From positions 1 to 41,028 of the forward strand of contig JABEVK010000047.1 in NCBI GenBank assembly GCA_013044245.1: DNA of 41,028 nucleotides, written 5' to 3'. Positions within the stretch are counted from its first letter, which is position 1; each line of letters opens with the position of its first letter. The notes under the pieces were generated by a model. The model was not told where the DNA came from. It saw only the letters and a program-made list of their open reading frames with translations, and did no database searches. This document shows, in pieces, positions 25,028 through 32,821 of the stretch. A program made the translations under genes and the position numbers. The DNA is from Spirochaetales bacterium (GTDB lineage: Bacteria; Spirochaetota; Spirochaetia; JABEVK01).

Positions 25028-26065
25028 ATGATTTTACGTAGGAAAGCGGTGTGGCTTTTGGCTGGACTTTTGGCCTTGGTCCCCGGTTCTTTCGTTCAAG
25101 GAGAATCCGTGGCATCGTTTGAAAAGTACGGTGATGGCGTTTACGCTGTCATTTCGACAATTAAAGGCGACATCGTCTTGTCGCTCTATTATAAACAGAC
25201 ACCGTTGACCGTGACCAACTTTGTCGGTCTGGCCGAAGGTACCTTAAACCGGCAAAACCCGGGTCAGCCTTTTTATGACGGGCTGTACTTTCACCGGGTC
25301 ATTCCCCACTTCATGATTCAAGGGGGGGACCCCTTAGGTAACGGTACCGGCGGACCAGGGTACCAGTTTGCGGACGAGATTGTTCCCAGTCTCAAGTTTG
25401 ACGGTCCCGGCGTGTTGGCCATGGCGAATGCCGGCCCTAATACGAATGGCAGTCAGTTTTTTATCACCCATGAAGCGACCCCGTGGCTGAACGGTAAGCA
25501 CACCATCTTTGGCCATGTCGTCGAAGGTCAGGATGTCGTGGACGCCATTTCGCAAGGCGACGAAATTATTTCGATTAAGATTGTGAGGGTAGGGGCCGAG
25601 GCCGACCAGTTTCATCCCACTCAGGCAAGCTTTGATGCACTAGAAAAGGCTCAGCTGGCCAAGAATGAAGTTGCTGAAAAAGCCCAAGCGAATGCCGAAG
25701 TTGAACTGTTAGATAAGTTGTCCAAGGGCGCTCAGGTGACCCCCAGCGGCCTGAGATACTTTGTTGACCGCGAGGGCACGGGGCCTAAGCCCAAAAAGGG
25801 CCAAATTGTCGTTGCCAACTACGAAGGTCGCTTTCTCAACGGGCGGGTCTTTGACAGTTCTTACCAACGCGGCGAGCCCATTGAGTTCCCCGTCGGTCAG
25901 GGTAGGGTGATCCCCGGTTGGGATGAAGCCCTTATGGATATGAAAGTGGGTGAAAAGCGCACGCTGATTATTCCTCCTCAGCTAGGCTATGGTAGCCGCG
26001 GAGTGGGCCCAATTCCTCCGAACTCGTGGCTCGTGTTTGACGTAGAACTCTTAGCAATCAAATAA
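25028..26065 (+). CDS. Exported dual peptidyl-prolyl isomerase: cyclophilin fused to FKBP
   Basis: 345 residues. The signal peptide [25 protein letters not shown] directs it to the periplasm or surface. The cyclophilin domain (about 35-195) has [33 protein letters not shown] and the cyclosporin-site Trp in [12 protein letters not shown] charged helical linker of about 45 residues, rich in A, E and K, leads to an FKBP domain (about 235-345) with [36 protein letters not shown] and [11 protein letters not shown]. Both isomerase sites look intact. Dual immunophilins with this order are established for Treponema and some Flavobacteria. It probably folds exported proteins. Transcription ends at the hairpin at 26071-26092. 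Confidence 0.93.
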   Translation: MILRRKAVWLLAGLLALVPGSFVQGESVASFEKYGDGVYAVISTIKGDIVLSLYYKQTPLTVTNFVGLAEGTLNRQNPGQPFYDGLYFHRVIPHFMIQGGDPLGNGTGGPGYQFADEIVPSLKFDGPGVLAMANAGPNTNGSQFFITHEATPWLNGKHTIFGHVVEGQDVVDAISQGDEIISIKIVRVGAEADQFHPTQASFDALEKAQLAKNEVAEKAQANAEVELLDKLSKGAQVTPSGLRYFVDREGTGPKPKKGQIVVANYEGRFLNGRVFDSSYQRGEPIEFPVGQGRVIPGWDEALMDMKVGEKRTLIIPPQLGYGSRGVGPIPPNSWLVFDVELLAIK

Positions 26066-26070
26066 AAAAA

Positions 26071-26092
26071 GCCGGCGGGCAAACCCGTCGGC
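26071..26092. terminator. Bidirectional intrinsic terminator shared by the immunophilin gene and tRNA-Ser
   Basis: The 9-bp stem GCCGGCGGG / CCCGTCGGC (one G-U pair) has loop CAAA. On the minus strand it is followed by a run of T (complement of 26064-26070), giving a strong terminator for the tRNA. On the plus strand the tail is GTTAAAAA, so termination of the 25028 gene is weaker. Confidence 0.7.
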
Positions 26093-26100
26093 GTTAAAAA

Positions 26101-26185
26101 CGGAGAGAGGGGGATTCGAACCCCCGGTACTGTTACGTACGCCGGTTTTCGAGACCGGTACCTTAAACCACTCAGACATCTCTCC
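26101..26185 (-). tRNA. tRNA-Ser(CGA), reads UCG
   Basis: The acceptor stem GGAGAGA pairs with TCTCTCC, with G as discriminator. The anticodon arm is CCGGT-CTCGAAA-ACCGG, giving anticodon CGA. The long class-II variable arm (GTAC/GTAC stem) and T-arm GGGGG-TTCGAAT-CCCCC are those of tRNA-Ser. CCA is not encoded. Length is 85 nt without CCA. Confidence 0.95.
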
Positions 26186-26197
26186 GAGGTCGGGGCC

Positions 26198-26226
26198 ATT
26201 ATAGGGAAAATGGGGGGCTTTGAAAA
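26198..26226 (-). promoter_or_regulatory. tRNA-Ser promoter
   Basis: On the minus strand, TTTTCA (26221-26226), 17-bp spacer and a perfect TATAAT (26198-26203). The predicted start is about 6 nt before the mature tRNA 5' end. Confidence 0.65.
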
Positions 26227-26262
26227 GAGTCTCCGCGCCATAGAAGATCTTTTTTCAAGAGC

Positions 26263-26291
26263 TTTTCGTACTGGCGTTTTTTCACTATAAT
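26263..26291 (+). promoter_or_regulatory. Promoter giving a leaderless mRNA for the 26299 gene
   Basis: A perfect TATAAT (26286-26291) has a weak TTTTCG 17 bp upstream. The -10 ends 7 nt before the ATG, so transcription should start at or next to the start codon. No Shine-Dalgarno is present. Confidence 0.5.
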
Positions 26292-26298
26292 CCCCCGC

Positions 26299-27351
26299 AT
26301 GTTCATCAAATTGCGCACAGCCCTAGCTTTAGGGCTCATAGCCCTAAGTGCGGCCCCCTTGATGGCCGCTCCGAAAGCCCTGGTTAAGGGCTTAACTTAT
26401 GCCACAGCCTTCGAAGTTCTTCCTCACGATCAGTTCCTGATTGCCGAAAAGAGCGGGTTAATTCTCATGGCTTCAGCCAATGGAACCACTCACGTTTGGG
26501 CGGATTTGACCTCCACTACCGATAGCGTTGGCGATGCCGGCCTTTTGGGCTTGGCTTTAGACCCTCACTATGCCCAGAACGGCTACGTTTACGTCAGTCA
26601 GACAGCACAGATTGACGGAAAAAAATCCTTTCGGCTCATCCGCATGGTTAGCCAACAAGGTCATGGCGTTCTTGACAAGGTTTTATGGGGTGGCCTACCC
26701 GCCGCCGAAAAAGAGCCTGGTGGTATTGTCCGCTTCGGCCCCGATGGTTGTTTGTACTGGGGGGTAGGAACCGGTGGGGATTCTGACGCCGCTCAGGACC
26801 CAAAATCCCTTAAAGGCGATTTGTTTCGGCTTAATCCCGATGGAACGATTCCCTCGGATAACCCGATTCCAGGCTCGCCGGTTTGGTCTTGGGGCTTTCG
26901 AGACCCGCGGGGAATGGCGTGGAATAGTGACAACGGGCACATGTACGGTTTGGACCGGGGTCCCAAGGTTGTCGACGGGACCATGGATGAATTGAATCTT
27001 CTTGAACCGGATAAAAACTACGGCTGGCCGGTGATCCGCGGGGCCGAAGAACAGTACGGGATGGTAACGTCTGTCATTCACTGCAACTCGGGACACGCCT
27101 GGTTACCCGGTGGGGCAACCTTTGTTTCGGGAGGGGCCTGGAACGATTCTTTATTATTTGCCGGTGCCGGTGAGGGGATTTTGTATCGCTTGGTCTTCGA
27201 CCGGCGCTACCCCCGTAAAATTGACTTCTATCAAGAATTGATCAACGGTGAGCTAGGACCTTTAACGGATGTACGCCAAGGTGAGCATCACGAAATCTAC
27301 ATCCTTTCCCGAACCGGTTTGTACCGACTTCGGGAAGGAGATGACTCGTAG
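26299..27351 (+). CDS. Periplasmic glucose/sorbosone dehydrogenase-like beta-propeller protein
   Basis: 350 residues. The signal peptide MFIKLRTALALGLIALSAAPLMA is probably cut before APK. The rest matches the soluble PQQ-dependent aldose dehydrogenase (YliI/Asd, GSDH) family: GDAGLLGLALDP, GGIVRFGPDGCLYWGVG, LKGDLFRLNPDGTIPSDNP, VWSWGFRDPRGMAW, DELNLL and NYGWPVIRG. The usual catalytic His before GG in the FGPDG block seems replaced (KEPGGIV), and the His of the DHGP-like motif is Arg (LDRGP). Dehydrogenase activity is therefore doubtful. Transcription is divergent from tRNA-Ser, and the mRNA is probably leaderless. It is convergent with slyD, 9 bp apart. Confidence 0.82.
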   Translation: MFIKLRTALALGLIALSAAPLMAAPKALVKGLTYATAFEVLPHDQFLIAEKSGLILMASANGTTHVWADLTSTTDSVGDAGLLGLALDPHYAQNGYVYVSQTAQIDGKKSFRLIRMVSQQGHGVLDKVLWGGLPAAEKEPGGIVRFGPDGCLYWGVGTGGDSDAAQDPKSLKGDLFRLNPDGTIPSDNPIPGSPVWSWGFRDPRGMAWNSDNGHMYGLDRGPKVVDGTMDELNLLEPDKNYGWPVIRGAEEQYGMVTSVIHCNSGHAWLPGGATFVSGGAWNDSLLFAGAGEGILYRLVFDRRYPRKIDFYQELINGELGPLTDVRQGEHHEIYILSRTGLYRLREGDDS

Positions 27352-27360
27352 AGGCTTAGT

Positions 27361-27930
27361 TTAGGAACCGCAGCCGCAACCACCAGAACCACAGCCGCAA
27401 CCGCCGGTGGAACAGCTTTCACCGGTTTCTTCGGCTCCGCAGTCACACCCACCGGAGCCACAGTCGCAACCACCAGAACCACAGCCGCACGAGGAAGCTG
27501 GGGCTTCGTCACCAATGGACAAAATGGTGCAGTTGAACTGAAGGTCTACCCCGGCTAAGGGGTGGTTGGCGTCCAGGGTGACTTTGTCACCTTCAACCTC
27601 CGCAATAACGGCGGTACGCCATTGCCCACCGATCTGCGCTTCGAGGCGGTACCCAACTTTGGGGGGCATCGAAAGTCCCAGTTCGGCTGTTGGCACAACA
27701 GCAACCAGGGTTTCATCCCGCAAACCGTACGCCTCGGCGGCAGGAACGATAAAGGATTGAGGTTCGCCCAGTGGTTTGCCTTGTAAACGAGCGTCCAAAC
27801 CGGGGAGAATGTCTCCTGAGCCCGCACAGAAGGTCAAAGGGCCTTGGCGGTCTGAAGTTCCCAGAAGGAAACCTTCAGGGGTGGAAAAATCGTACGCGAT
27901 GGTCACGTACTTGTTCTCGGTGACTGTCAT
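27361..27930 (-). CDS. slyD: SlyD-type FKBP peptidyl-prolyl isomerase with cysteine-rich metal-binding tail
   Basis: 189 residues, no signal peptide. Residues 1 to about 145 are a SlyD FKBP with an inserted flap: VTIAYDFSTPEGFLLGTS, FCAGSGDILPGLDARLQGKPLGE, ANHPLAGVDLQFNCTI. That is the pattern of cytoplasmic SlyD/FkpB chaperones. The last 43 residues are almost only Gly, Ser, Cys and Asp, with 11 cysteines in GSGGCDCG-type units. E. coli SlyD has a His/Cys-rich tail that binds nickel for hydrogenase maturation; here His is absent and Cys dominates, so soft-metal binding is inferred. The tail is encoded by DNA direct repeats. The mRNA is probably nearly leaderless, because a TATAAT lies 9 nt before ATG. 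Confidence 0.92.
   Translation of the reverse strand: MTVTENKYVTIAYDFSTPEGFLLGTSDRQGPLTFCAGSGDILPGLDARLQGKPLGEPQSFIVPAAEAYGLRDETLVAVVPTAELGLSMPPKVGYRLEAQIGGQWRTAVIAEVEGDKVTLDANHPLAGVDLQFNCTILSIGDEAPASSCGCGSGGCDCGSGGCDCGAEETGESCSTGGCGCGSGGCGCGS
27375..27489 (-). repeat. Direct repeats encoding the SlyD cysteine tail
   Basis: A 25-nt stretch at 27375-27399 recurs exactly at 27465-27489 (90 bp apart), with shorter related copies between. The repeats encode GSGGC-x-CG units and could expand or contract by recombination without changing frame. Confidence 0.75.
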
Positions 27931-27939
27931 AATACCATT

Positions 27940-27968
27940 ATTATAGCAAACTTCATACGAAATGTAAG
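27940..27968 (-). promoter_or_regulatory. slyD promoter giving a near-leaderless mRNA
   Basis: On the minus strand, CTTACA (27963-27968), 17-bp spacer and perfect TATAAT (27940-27945). The predicted start is about 3 nt before the slyD ATG (27930), and no Shine-Dalgarno is seen. Confidence 0.5.
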
Positions 27969-27971
27969 GTA

Positions 27972-28517
27972 TCAGCCCGGTTTTTTTGCGACCACGAGGT
28001 ATGGCAAACAGCGAAAACGCTGGGCAAAGTCGATACCATAGCCCGCAACAAACACGTCTTCGATATCAAACCCGCAGTAATCAACACTCAAAGCCACCTG
28101 TCGACGGCTCGGTTTGTTGAGGAGAGTGCAGATTTTGAGACTGGCGGGTTGCCGTTCTGCCAACAGGCCACAGATCTTTTGCAAGGTAAACCCGGTATCG
28201 ATGATGTCCTCAACGATCAGGACATCCTGACCCTGGATCGAAGCGGTAAGATCCTGAAGAATTTTAACTTCGGTGGCTTCCTGGCCGTTGCCATAGGAGG
28301 AAACCAGCATAAAGTCAACTTCGCAATCAAGCGTCAATTCCCGGGCCAAATCGGCCAAAAACATGAAGGACCCCTTGAGTAACCCCACGAGAAGTGGGCG
28401 CTTGCCTTGGTAATCGGCGCTAATCTGCCGAGCCAGCTCGCTCACCTTAGCGTGTAGAGTCGTCTCTGAGATGAGGAGGCGCTCGACGCCGGGGAGAATG
28501 TACTCTGCGGGGGGCAT
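27972..28517 (-). CDS. hpt: Hypoxanthine phosphoribosyltransferase
   Basis: A 181-residue purine-salvage enzyme: hypoxanthine or guanine plus PRPP gives IMP or GMP. The PRPP motif is VLIVEDIIDTGFTL. The PPi loop is VGLLKGSFMFLADLAREL, and the C-terminal base-binding part DVFVAGYGIDFAQRFR is typical of Hpt. Length is normal. AAGGAG precedes the ATG. It lies 10 bp downstream of the lipoprotein gene on the same strand. The downstream slyD seems to have its own promoter. Confidence 0.96.
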   Translation of the reverse strand: MPPAEYILPGVERLLISETTLHAKVSELARQISADYQGKRPLLVGLLKGSFMFLADLARELTLDCEVDFMLVSSYGNGQEATEVKILQDLTASIQGQDVLIVEDIIDTGFTLQKICGLLAERQPASLKICTLLNKPSRRQVALSVDYCGFDIEDVFVAGYGIDFAQRFRCLPYLVVAKKPG

Positions 28518-28526
28518 AGGGGCTCC

Positions 28527-29303
28527 TTAGTACGAGGCTGGGGTGATGTCTTGAATGATACCGTGCTTTTCTTGGGAATTAAGATTATTCCCCAGCAGGG
28601 CCAAGTAGAAATGGTTGTTTTCAAAGGTTGTTAAAAGCGGGTGACCTTGAGCATTTTGAATACTAAAGTAGTCGCCGGTGAAGTTTTGCCCCGCTGTCTG
28701 CCAAAATACTGCCAAAGGGCGAGACGGAAGGGGGGCAAACTCTGCCGGTTGGTTGGGGGGGACATTCTGCAAATATGCCTTGATATTTTTGTTGAAATCA
28801 GGGGCGACCTCAACTTCGGCCAGGGTGCCGGTTGTTACATTAATAAACGAAAGTTTGGGCAGGGGGCTGTTGTCGCGGTGTACAGTCATGAGTGCGGGGT
28901 GCCCTTGGGGGTCAACGACGGCGGCGTAGGTATCACGGTTTGAAAGTTTCAGGGTGTAAGACAAGCCTGATTGGTCGGTCCACAAAACGGGCGGTTGGCC
29001 AGGCGAAAGCACCCTAAGGCTAACTTCGCGGGTAACGTTAATGGGGATCATGGGGTGCACATCATTGGTTCCTAAGGATTGAAACTGGGCAACCGTGTGT
29101 CCGTCTTCGGTAATTTGAATGTCTACTGGCTGGGGTGAAAGGTTCACGGCAAACACTAAGGGCTTCTGACCGGCAGTAAATACCCCGCACGCAGGGACAA
29201 TCAGGATGAGCGCGGTCAAACAACCGGTCACCAGCACGCGCCTAAGCAAAATCACAGCCTTAGGCTTATCATACGGGGCCTTTCTCAGCAAGCGTTTTGT
29301 CAC
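28527..29303 (-). CDS. Predicted lipoprotein, function unknown
   Basis: 258 residues starting at GTG 29303, which overlaps the upstream stop (GTGA). After a basic N-terminus there is a hydrophobic stretch (VLVTGCLTALILIVPAC) ending in a lipobox-like IVPAC, so the mature protein should start at Cys 39 and be membrane-anchored. The mature part is beta-rich with repeated NLSPQPVDIQI and NVTTGTLAEVEV-type segments, reminiscent of DUF4397-like surface domains, but I do not recognise a specific family. The true start may be downstream, as 20 residues before the RR pair is long for a signal peptide. It overlaps the ADH-like gene, so the two are probably cotranslated. Confidence 0.65.
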   Translation of the reverse strand: MTKRLLRKAPYDKPKAVILLRRVLVTGCLTALILIVPACGVFTAGQKPLVFAVNLSPQPVDIQITEDGHTVAQFQSLGTNDVHPMIPINVTREVSLRVLSPGQPPVLWTDQSGLSYTLKLSNRDTYAAVVDPQGHPALMTVHRDNSPLPKLSFINVTTGTLAEVEVAPDFNKNIKAYLQNVPPNQPAEFAPLPSRPLAVFWQTAGQNFTGDYFSIQNAQGHPLLTTFENNHFYLALLGNNLNSQEKHGIIQDITPASY

Positions 29304-30391
29304 AGGATCTGCCGTAAAAAGGCCTCGAGGTTTTCACTGTCTAAAAGGCTGGAACGGCCCAGCTTCATACTGCGAACCACATCGGCAGCCAGGATGATTT
29401 GGGTATCGACAATACCGTAATCGGCAAGTCGGAGCGGGAGCTTGTAGGTGTTAAGGAATTTGCGCACGTCCTGGGCCAACTTGGGGCCTAGGGCAGAAGC
29501 CGGGCCGTCCCACTGCTCTGCCTGAAAAGCACGAGCAAGGCGTAGGGTCTTTTCGGGGGCACGACTGGCCAGCTGTTCTAAGAAGGGTGCGAGAAAGAGA
29601 CTCCCGAAGGCTGTCGGTGTAGTTTCGAGTAAACTACTTAAGACAAACGCCAAAGTAAGACCCGCTCCCCTAGGAATCAACCCCAGGGCCAAGGCGATGT
29701 TAAAGCCGGCCGCAACGGCGGCGTGGCGGTTTTCGACATTGGCAGGACTTTCATATATCTTAGCCATCCGTTGCCATAGCTCTTCGATCGCCCCCAAGAG
29801 GAGGCTTTCTTCAGTTAAACCGCACGAATCTTGATAAAATGCTTCGACGGCAAAAAAGAGGGTTTCTAACATGCCGCTAATAGACGATGCCGGTGTTTGG
29901 CCTGTCGCCATGTGCGGGTCAAGAAAGATGCGGTGGTGCCAGTCTTCGGGGAGTGTCTCGAACCGTAAGTCCGACGGATGTCCCGAGCCGACAAAAGCTT
30001 CACGACGAAGCAACAGGGGAAAGCAAACGCTGACTGGTACCTCGATCAGCGCTGGGGGTTTTTGGGCATGAGAGCGCCAGACAGCCGTGCGACCCAGCGA
30101 AAGCAAGGTATTGCTACCCAGGGTGACAACAACGTCAGCGCGGCTGGCCCTCATGACGCTGGCTGCTTCTTCGATAAAGCTGTCAGCAGATTGGGTTGAG
30201 TTTTTTATTAACAGGATGTAAGGAACCGCAGCACGCTCTAAGGCCTGCGAAATGATAGAGAGCTCTTTGGAATCTTCCCATGCACCTTCGGTGGTTAACA
30301 GGGCTCGGGCTCCGTCCTCTTTGGCCGCAAGCCCAACATTTAAACTAACGCCCTGACCAAGTTTTACCTTTTGGGGAAAGAAAAAATCCAT
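29300..30391 (-). CDS. Iron-type alcohol dehydrogenase-like protein lacking metal ligands
   Basis: A 363-residue protein with the overall layout of group III (iron-containing) alcohol dehydrogenases: N-terminal FPQKVKLGQGV, a dinucleotide region, and a C-terminal helical domain. The key residues deviate. The NAD loop GGGSxxDxAK is TLGSNTLLSLGR (about 90-101). The metal block GxDALxHAIE is GMLETLFFAVE (173-183). The HG of the distal ligand is PRG (240-242), and the other distal His aligns to Ala or Asn. All three metal-binding His of the family are therefore missing. It may be a pseudoenzyme or a different activity on the same fold. No ribosome site is evident at the ATG. It lies between flgM and the lipoprotein gene. 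Confidence 0.7.
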   Translation of the reverse strand: MDFFFPQKVKLGQGVSLNVGLAAKEDGARALLTTEGAWEDSKELSIISQALERAAVPYILLIKNSTQSADSFIEEAASVMRASRADVVVTLGSNTLLSLGRTAVWRSHAQKPPALIEVPVSVCFPLLLRREAFVGSGHPSDLRFETLPEDWHHRIFLDPHMATGQTPASSISGMLETLFFAVEAFYQDSCGLTEESLLLGAIEELWQRMAKIYESPANVENRHAAVAAGFNIALALGLIPRGAGLTLAFVLSSLLETTPTAFGSLFLAPFLEQLASRAPEKTLRLARAFQAEQWDGPASALGPKLAQDVRKFLNTYKLPLRLADYGIVDTQIILAADVVRSMKLGRSSLLDSENLEAFLRQIL

Positions 30392-30415
30392 GGGGAGAAG
30401 TCGCTACGACGCGGT

Positions 30416-30700
30416 TTACAAACCGAAGGACTTAAGCAGACCGTCAGCCGTGCCTTCGAGTACCGTTTGCTCGAAATAGTTGGGGTTTTCTAGCTTGCGG
30501 CGCACTTCAGCAATGCGGTCTTCGCGCACTTCAGGGGACGAACGAACCGCTTCACGGGCGGCCAATAATTCTGCTTGGGCCTTGGCCTCGGTGGATACCT
30601 CAATGGAATCTGACCGCACCGCTTCGGCCGCCTTTTTAGGCGAGTCTGTCTTATTGAGATTTTTGACGGGTTCTACAGGACCCATGCGGTCAATCATCAT
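30416..30700 (-). CDS. flgM: FlgM-like negative regulator of flagellin synthesis (anti-sigma-28)
   Basis: A 94-residue protein. ATG 30700 has GAGGTG (30708-30713) 7 nt upstream; an in-frame TTG two codons earlier is rejected. MIDRMGPVEPVKNL, then a Ser/Lys-rich disordered part with DSIEVSTEAKAQAE, and a C-terminal helix REDRIAEVRRKLENPNYFE match short spirochaete FlgM proteins. FlgM holds sigma-28 (FliA) until hook completion and is then exported. No other flagellar gene is in the window. Confidence 0.75.
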   Translation of the reverse strand: MMIDRMGPVEPVKNLNKTDSPKKAAEAVRSDSIEVSTEAKAQAELLAAREAVRSSPEVREDRIAEVRRKLENPNYFEQTVLEGTADGLLKSFGL

Positions 30701-30745
30701 GGCCAATCACCTCGTTCACCTTATCGGCACTTATGCCGGGGAACC

Positions 30746-31444
30746 TTAACTTTCCTCGAGGTCTTCTTCGGTAAAATGTGCCGAAGCGACCAAGACAGCA
30801 AACTCCCCTTTCAGTATAGGTCGGTCTTTCAGCTCTTGCAAGACACTTTCACAGGGGCCTGAGAGGAATTCTTCATGAGTTTTCGTCATTTCGCGACCAA
30901 CTACGACGGGACGCGAGGGTTCAATTGCCGCCAAGTCAGCCAAAAGCTTGATCACGCGGAACGGCGACTCATAGACTACAAAGGCTTCGCCTCGGGCCAA
31001 AAGTTCTTCAAGCCGCTTTTTACGGCGTCCTGCTTTAGGCGAAGGAAAGCCATCAAAGGTAACCGTACGGCCGCCAAACCCGGCCACACTCAATAGGGTG
31101 GCAAAGGCACTGGGGCCGGGGAGGGGGATCACCGGATAACCCGCTTCACGGACGGTATGGACGAGTACAGACCCCGGGTCGCTTAATCCCGGGGTACCAG
31201 CGTCGGTACAGTAGGCGACGGTCTTTCCTTCACTCAACAGTTTAACAATGCCTCGGGCACTTTCTGCTTCGTTGGCGGCTCGACACGAAATCAAATGCTT
31301 AACAATCCCGTGAGCATTCAAAAGCTTAAGGGTTTGCCGAGTGTCTTCGGCGGCAATAACGTCGGCTTCCCGCAAGGTTTGCAGGGCACGGAGCGTTATG
31401 TCGCCGAGGTTGCCGATAGGGGTGGCAATAACGTATAGCGGCAT
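30746..31444 (-). CDS. rsmI: 16S rRNA (cytidine1402-2'-O)-methyltransferase
   Basis: A 232-residue SAM-dependent methyltransferase of the tetrapyrrole-methylase fold that modifies C1402 of 16S rRNA. LYVIATPIGNLGDITLRAL, VIAAEDTRQTLKLL, VAYCTDAGTPGLSDPGSVLV and VIPLPGPSAF are the full RsmI signature set. Length is shorter than E. coli RsmI (286); the C-terminal extension is reduced. It starts 4 bp after the lysA stop on the same strand, with no strong ribosome site, so translation is probably coupled to lysA. Confidence 0.96.
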   Translation of the reverse strand: MPLYVIATPIGNLGDITLRALQTLREADVIAAEDTRQTLKLLNAHGIVKHLISCRAANEAESARGIVKLLSEGKTVAYCTDAGTPGLSDPGSVLVHTVREAGYPVIPLPGPSAFATLLSVAGFGGRTVTFDGFPSPKAGRRKKRLEELLARGEAFVVYESPFRVIKLLADLAAIEPSRPVVVGREMTKTHEEFLSGPCESVLQELKDRPILKGEFAVLVASAHFTEEDLEES

Positions 31445-31448
31445 GCGC

Positions 31449-32711
31449 TTAAGTCTTCAGCCCAGGAAAGTCTAGGGTGGCAAACAAGTCGGCGTAGGTT
31501 TCGGCGCGGCGAATGACCTTCCAACGGCCCGGCCCTGACCAAAGAACCTCGGCACTGCGAAGCTTGCCATTGTAGTTGAACCCCATAGCATGACCGTGGG
31601 CGCCCGTATCATGGATCACCACAAGGTCACCAATCGCCGGATCGGGGATTTCACGGTCAATGGCAAACTTGTCGTTATTTTCACACAGCGAGCCCGTGAC
31701 GTCGTAGACTTTGCGGGGGGCGTTTTCTTTGCCCGGTACCGAAATGTGGTGGTAGGCACCGTACATGCCCGGTCGCATCAGGTTAGCCATACTGGCGTCA
31801 AGTCCCACATAATCCTTGTAGATTGCTTTTTTATGGAGCACGCGGGTCACGAGCCAACCGTAAGGCCCTGTGACGACTCGCCCACATTCCATGACCACCC
31901 GCAAAGGGGCCAGGTCTTTTCTTTCAATCAAATCCTGGTAGGCAGCGTGAATTTTATTACCCACATACGCAAGGTCGACAGCTGTCTGGCTGGGGTGGTA
32001 GGGAATGCCGATGCCACCACCGAGGTTGACCTCAGAGAGTTTGATCCCGGTGCGCTGGCGGATTTCACCGGCTAGCTCAAACAGCAGGCGAGCGGTTTCG
32101 ACAAAGTAATCAGGGTTGAGTTCGTTCGAGGCAACCATAGTGTGCAGGCAGAAGGTCTTAGCCCCCAGTCGCTGAGCTTCTTGGTAGGCTTCGAACAGTT
32201 GGGGCCGAGTCAGACCGTACTTTGCCTCTTCGGGTTTGCCGATGATGGCATTGCCCTCTTTGAGGGGACCAGGGTTGTAGCGAAAGCTGAGGCGTTCCGG
32301 TAGGCGCCCCCCCAAGGCATCGTACAGATAGCGAACGTGGCTAAGGTCGTCCAGGTTAATCAGAGCTCCCAGCTCGTCGGCTTTGCGGAACTCTTCGGCC
32401 GGGGTATCATTCGAGGTAAATACGATGTGGTCACCAGGAATTCCTGCGGCTTGGCAGAGCACAAGCTCGGCCATCGAGCTACAGTCGGCACCCATGCCCT
32501 CTTCGTGAAGAATTTTCAGAATATAGGGGTTTGGCAGGGCTTTGACAGCAAAATGGTTGCGAAAGCCGCCCGGTACCCAGGAAAAAGCCTGGGAAAAAGC
32601 CTTTGAATTCCGGCGAAGAGCGGCCTCATCGTAGATATGGAACGGTGTGGGTACCTGTTGGGCAAGGGATTCCAGCTCGTCGCGGCTGAAGGGAAGAGTT
32701 TTTTCAGTCAT
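31449..32711 (-). CDS. lysA: Diaminopimelate decarboxylase-type PLP enzyme
   Basis: A 420-residue alanine-racemase-fold decarboxylase, the last step of lysine synthesis. The PLP lysine is K57 in NHFAVKALPNP. The glycine-rich phosphate site is NLGGGIGIPYH, and the substrate block CENNDKFA holds the catalytic Cys (family CESxD). Related arginine or carboxynorspermidine decarboxylases have other motifs, so LysA is preferred. ATG 32711 is chosen because GAGGAA (32715-32720) precedes it; a 32-residue upstream extension to 32807 is low in conservation and is rejected. It leads the lysA-rsmI pair. Confidence 0.9.
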   Translation of the reverse strand: MTEKTLPFSRDELESLAQQVPTPFHIYDEAALRRNSKAFSQAFSWVPGGFRNHFAVKALPNPYILKILHEEGMGADCSSMAELVLCQAAGIPGDHIVFTSNDTPAEEFRKADELGALINLDDLSHVRYLYDALGGRLPERLSFRYNPGPLKEGNAIIGKPEEAKYGLTRPQLFEAYQEAQRLGAKTFCLHTMVASNELNPDYFVETARLLFELAGEIRQRTGIKLSEVNLGGGIGIPYHPSQTAVDLAYVGNKIHAAYQDLIERKDLAPLRVVMECGRVVTGPYGWLVTRVLHKKAIYKDYVGLDASMANLMRPGMYGAYHHISVPGKENAPRKVYDVTGSLCENNDKFAIDREIPDPAIGDLVVIHDTGAHGHAMGFNYNGKLRSAEVLWSGPGRWKVIRRAETYADLFATLDFPGLKT

Positions 32712-32785
32712 GGGTTCCTCAGAGCCTAAAAATAGTCTTTTCTTTGGTGGGGCGTCAATCAAAAGGCTCGGACTGAGCAAAAGGC

Positions 32786-32815
32786 TTGATCGGGCGCTCG
32801 GCGGCAATCTAGAAT
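32786..32815 (+). promoter_or_regulatory. Promoter giving a leaderless mRNA for the 32822 gene
   Basis: TTGATC (32786-32791), 18-bp spacer and TAGAAT (32810-32815). The -10 ends 6 nt before the ATG, so the predicted start is at or one base before it. No Shine-Dalgarno (AAAACT) is present. Confidence 0.5.
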
Positions 32816-32821
32816 AAAACT

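Noticed and set aside
27562-27786. Plus-strand open frames over slyD
   Set aside because: Antisense shadows caused by the codon bias of slyD.
32712-32807. Upstream extension of lysA
   Set aside because: Low-complexity residues unlike LysA; GAGGAA precedes ATG 32711.
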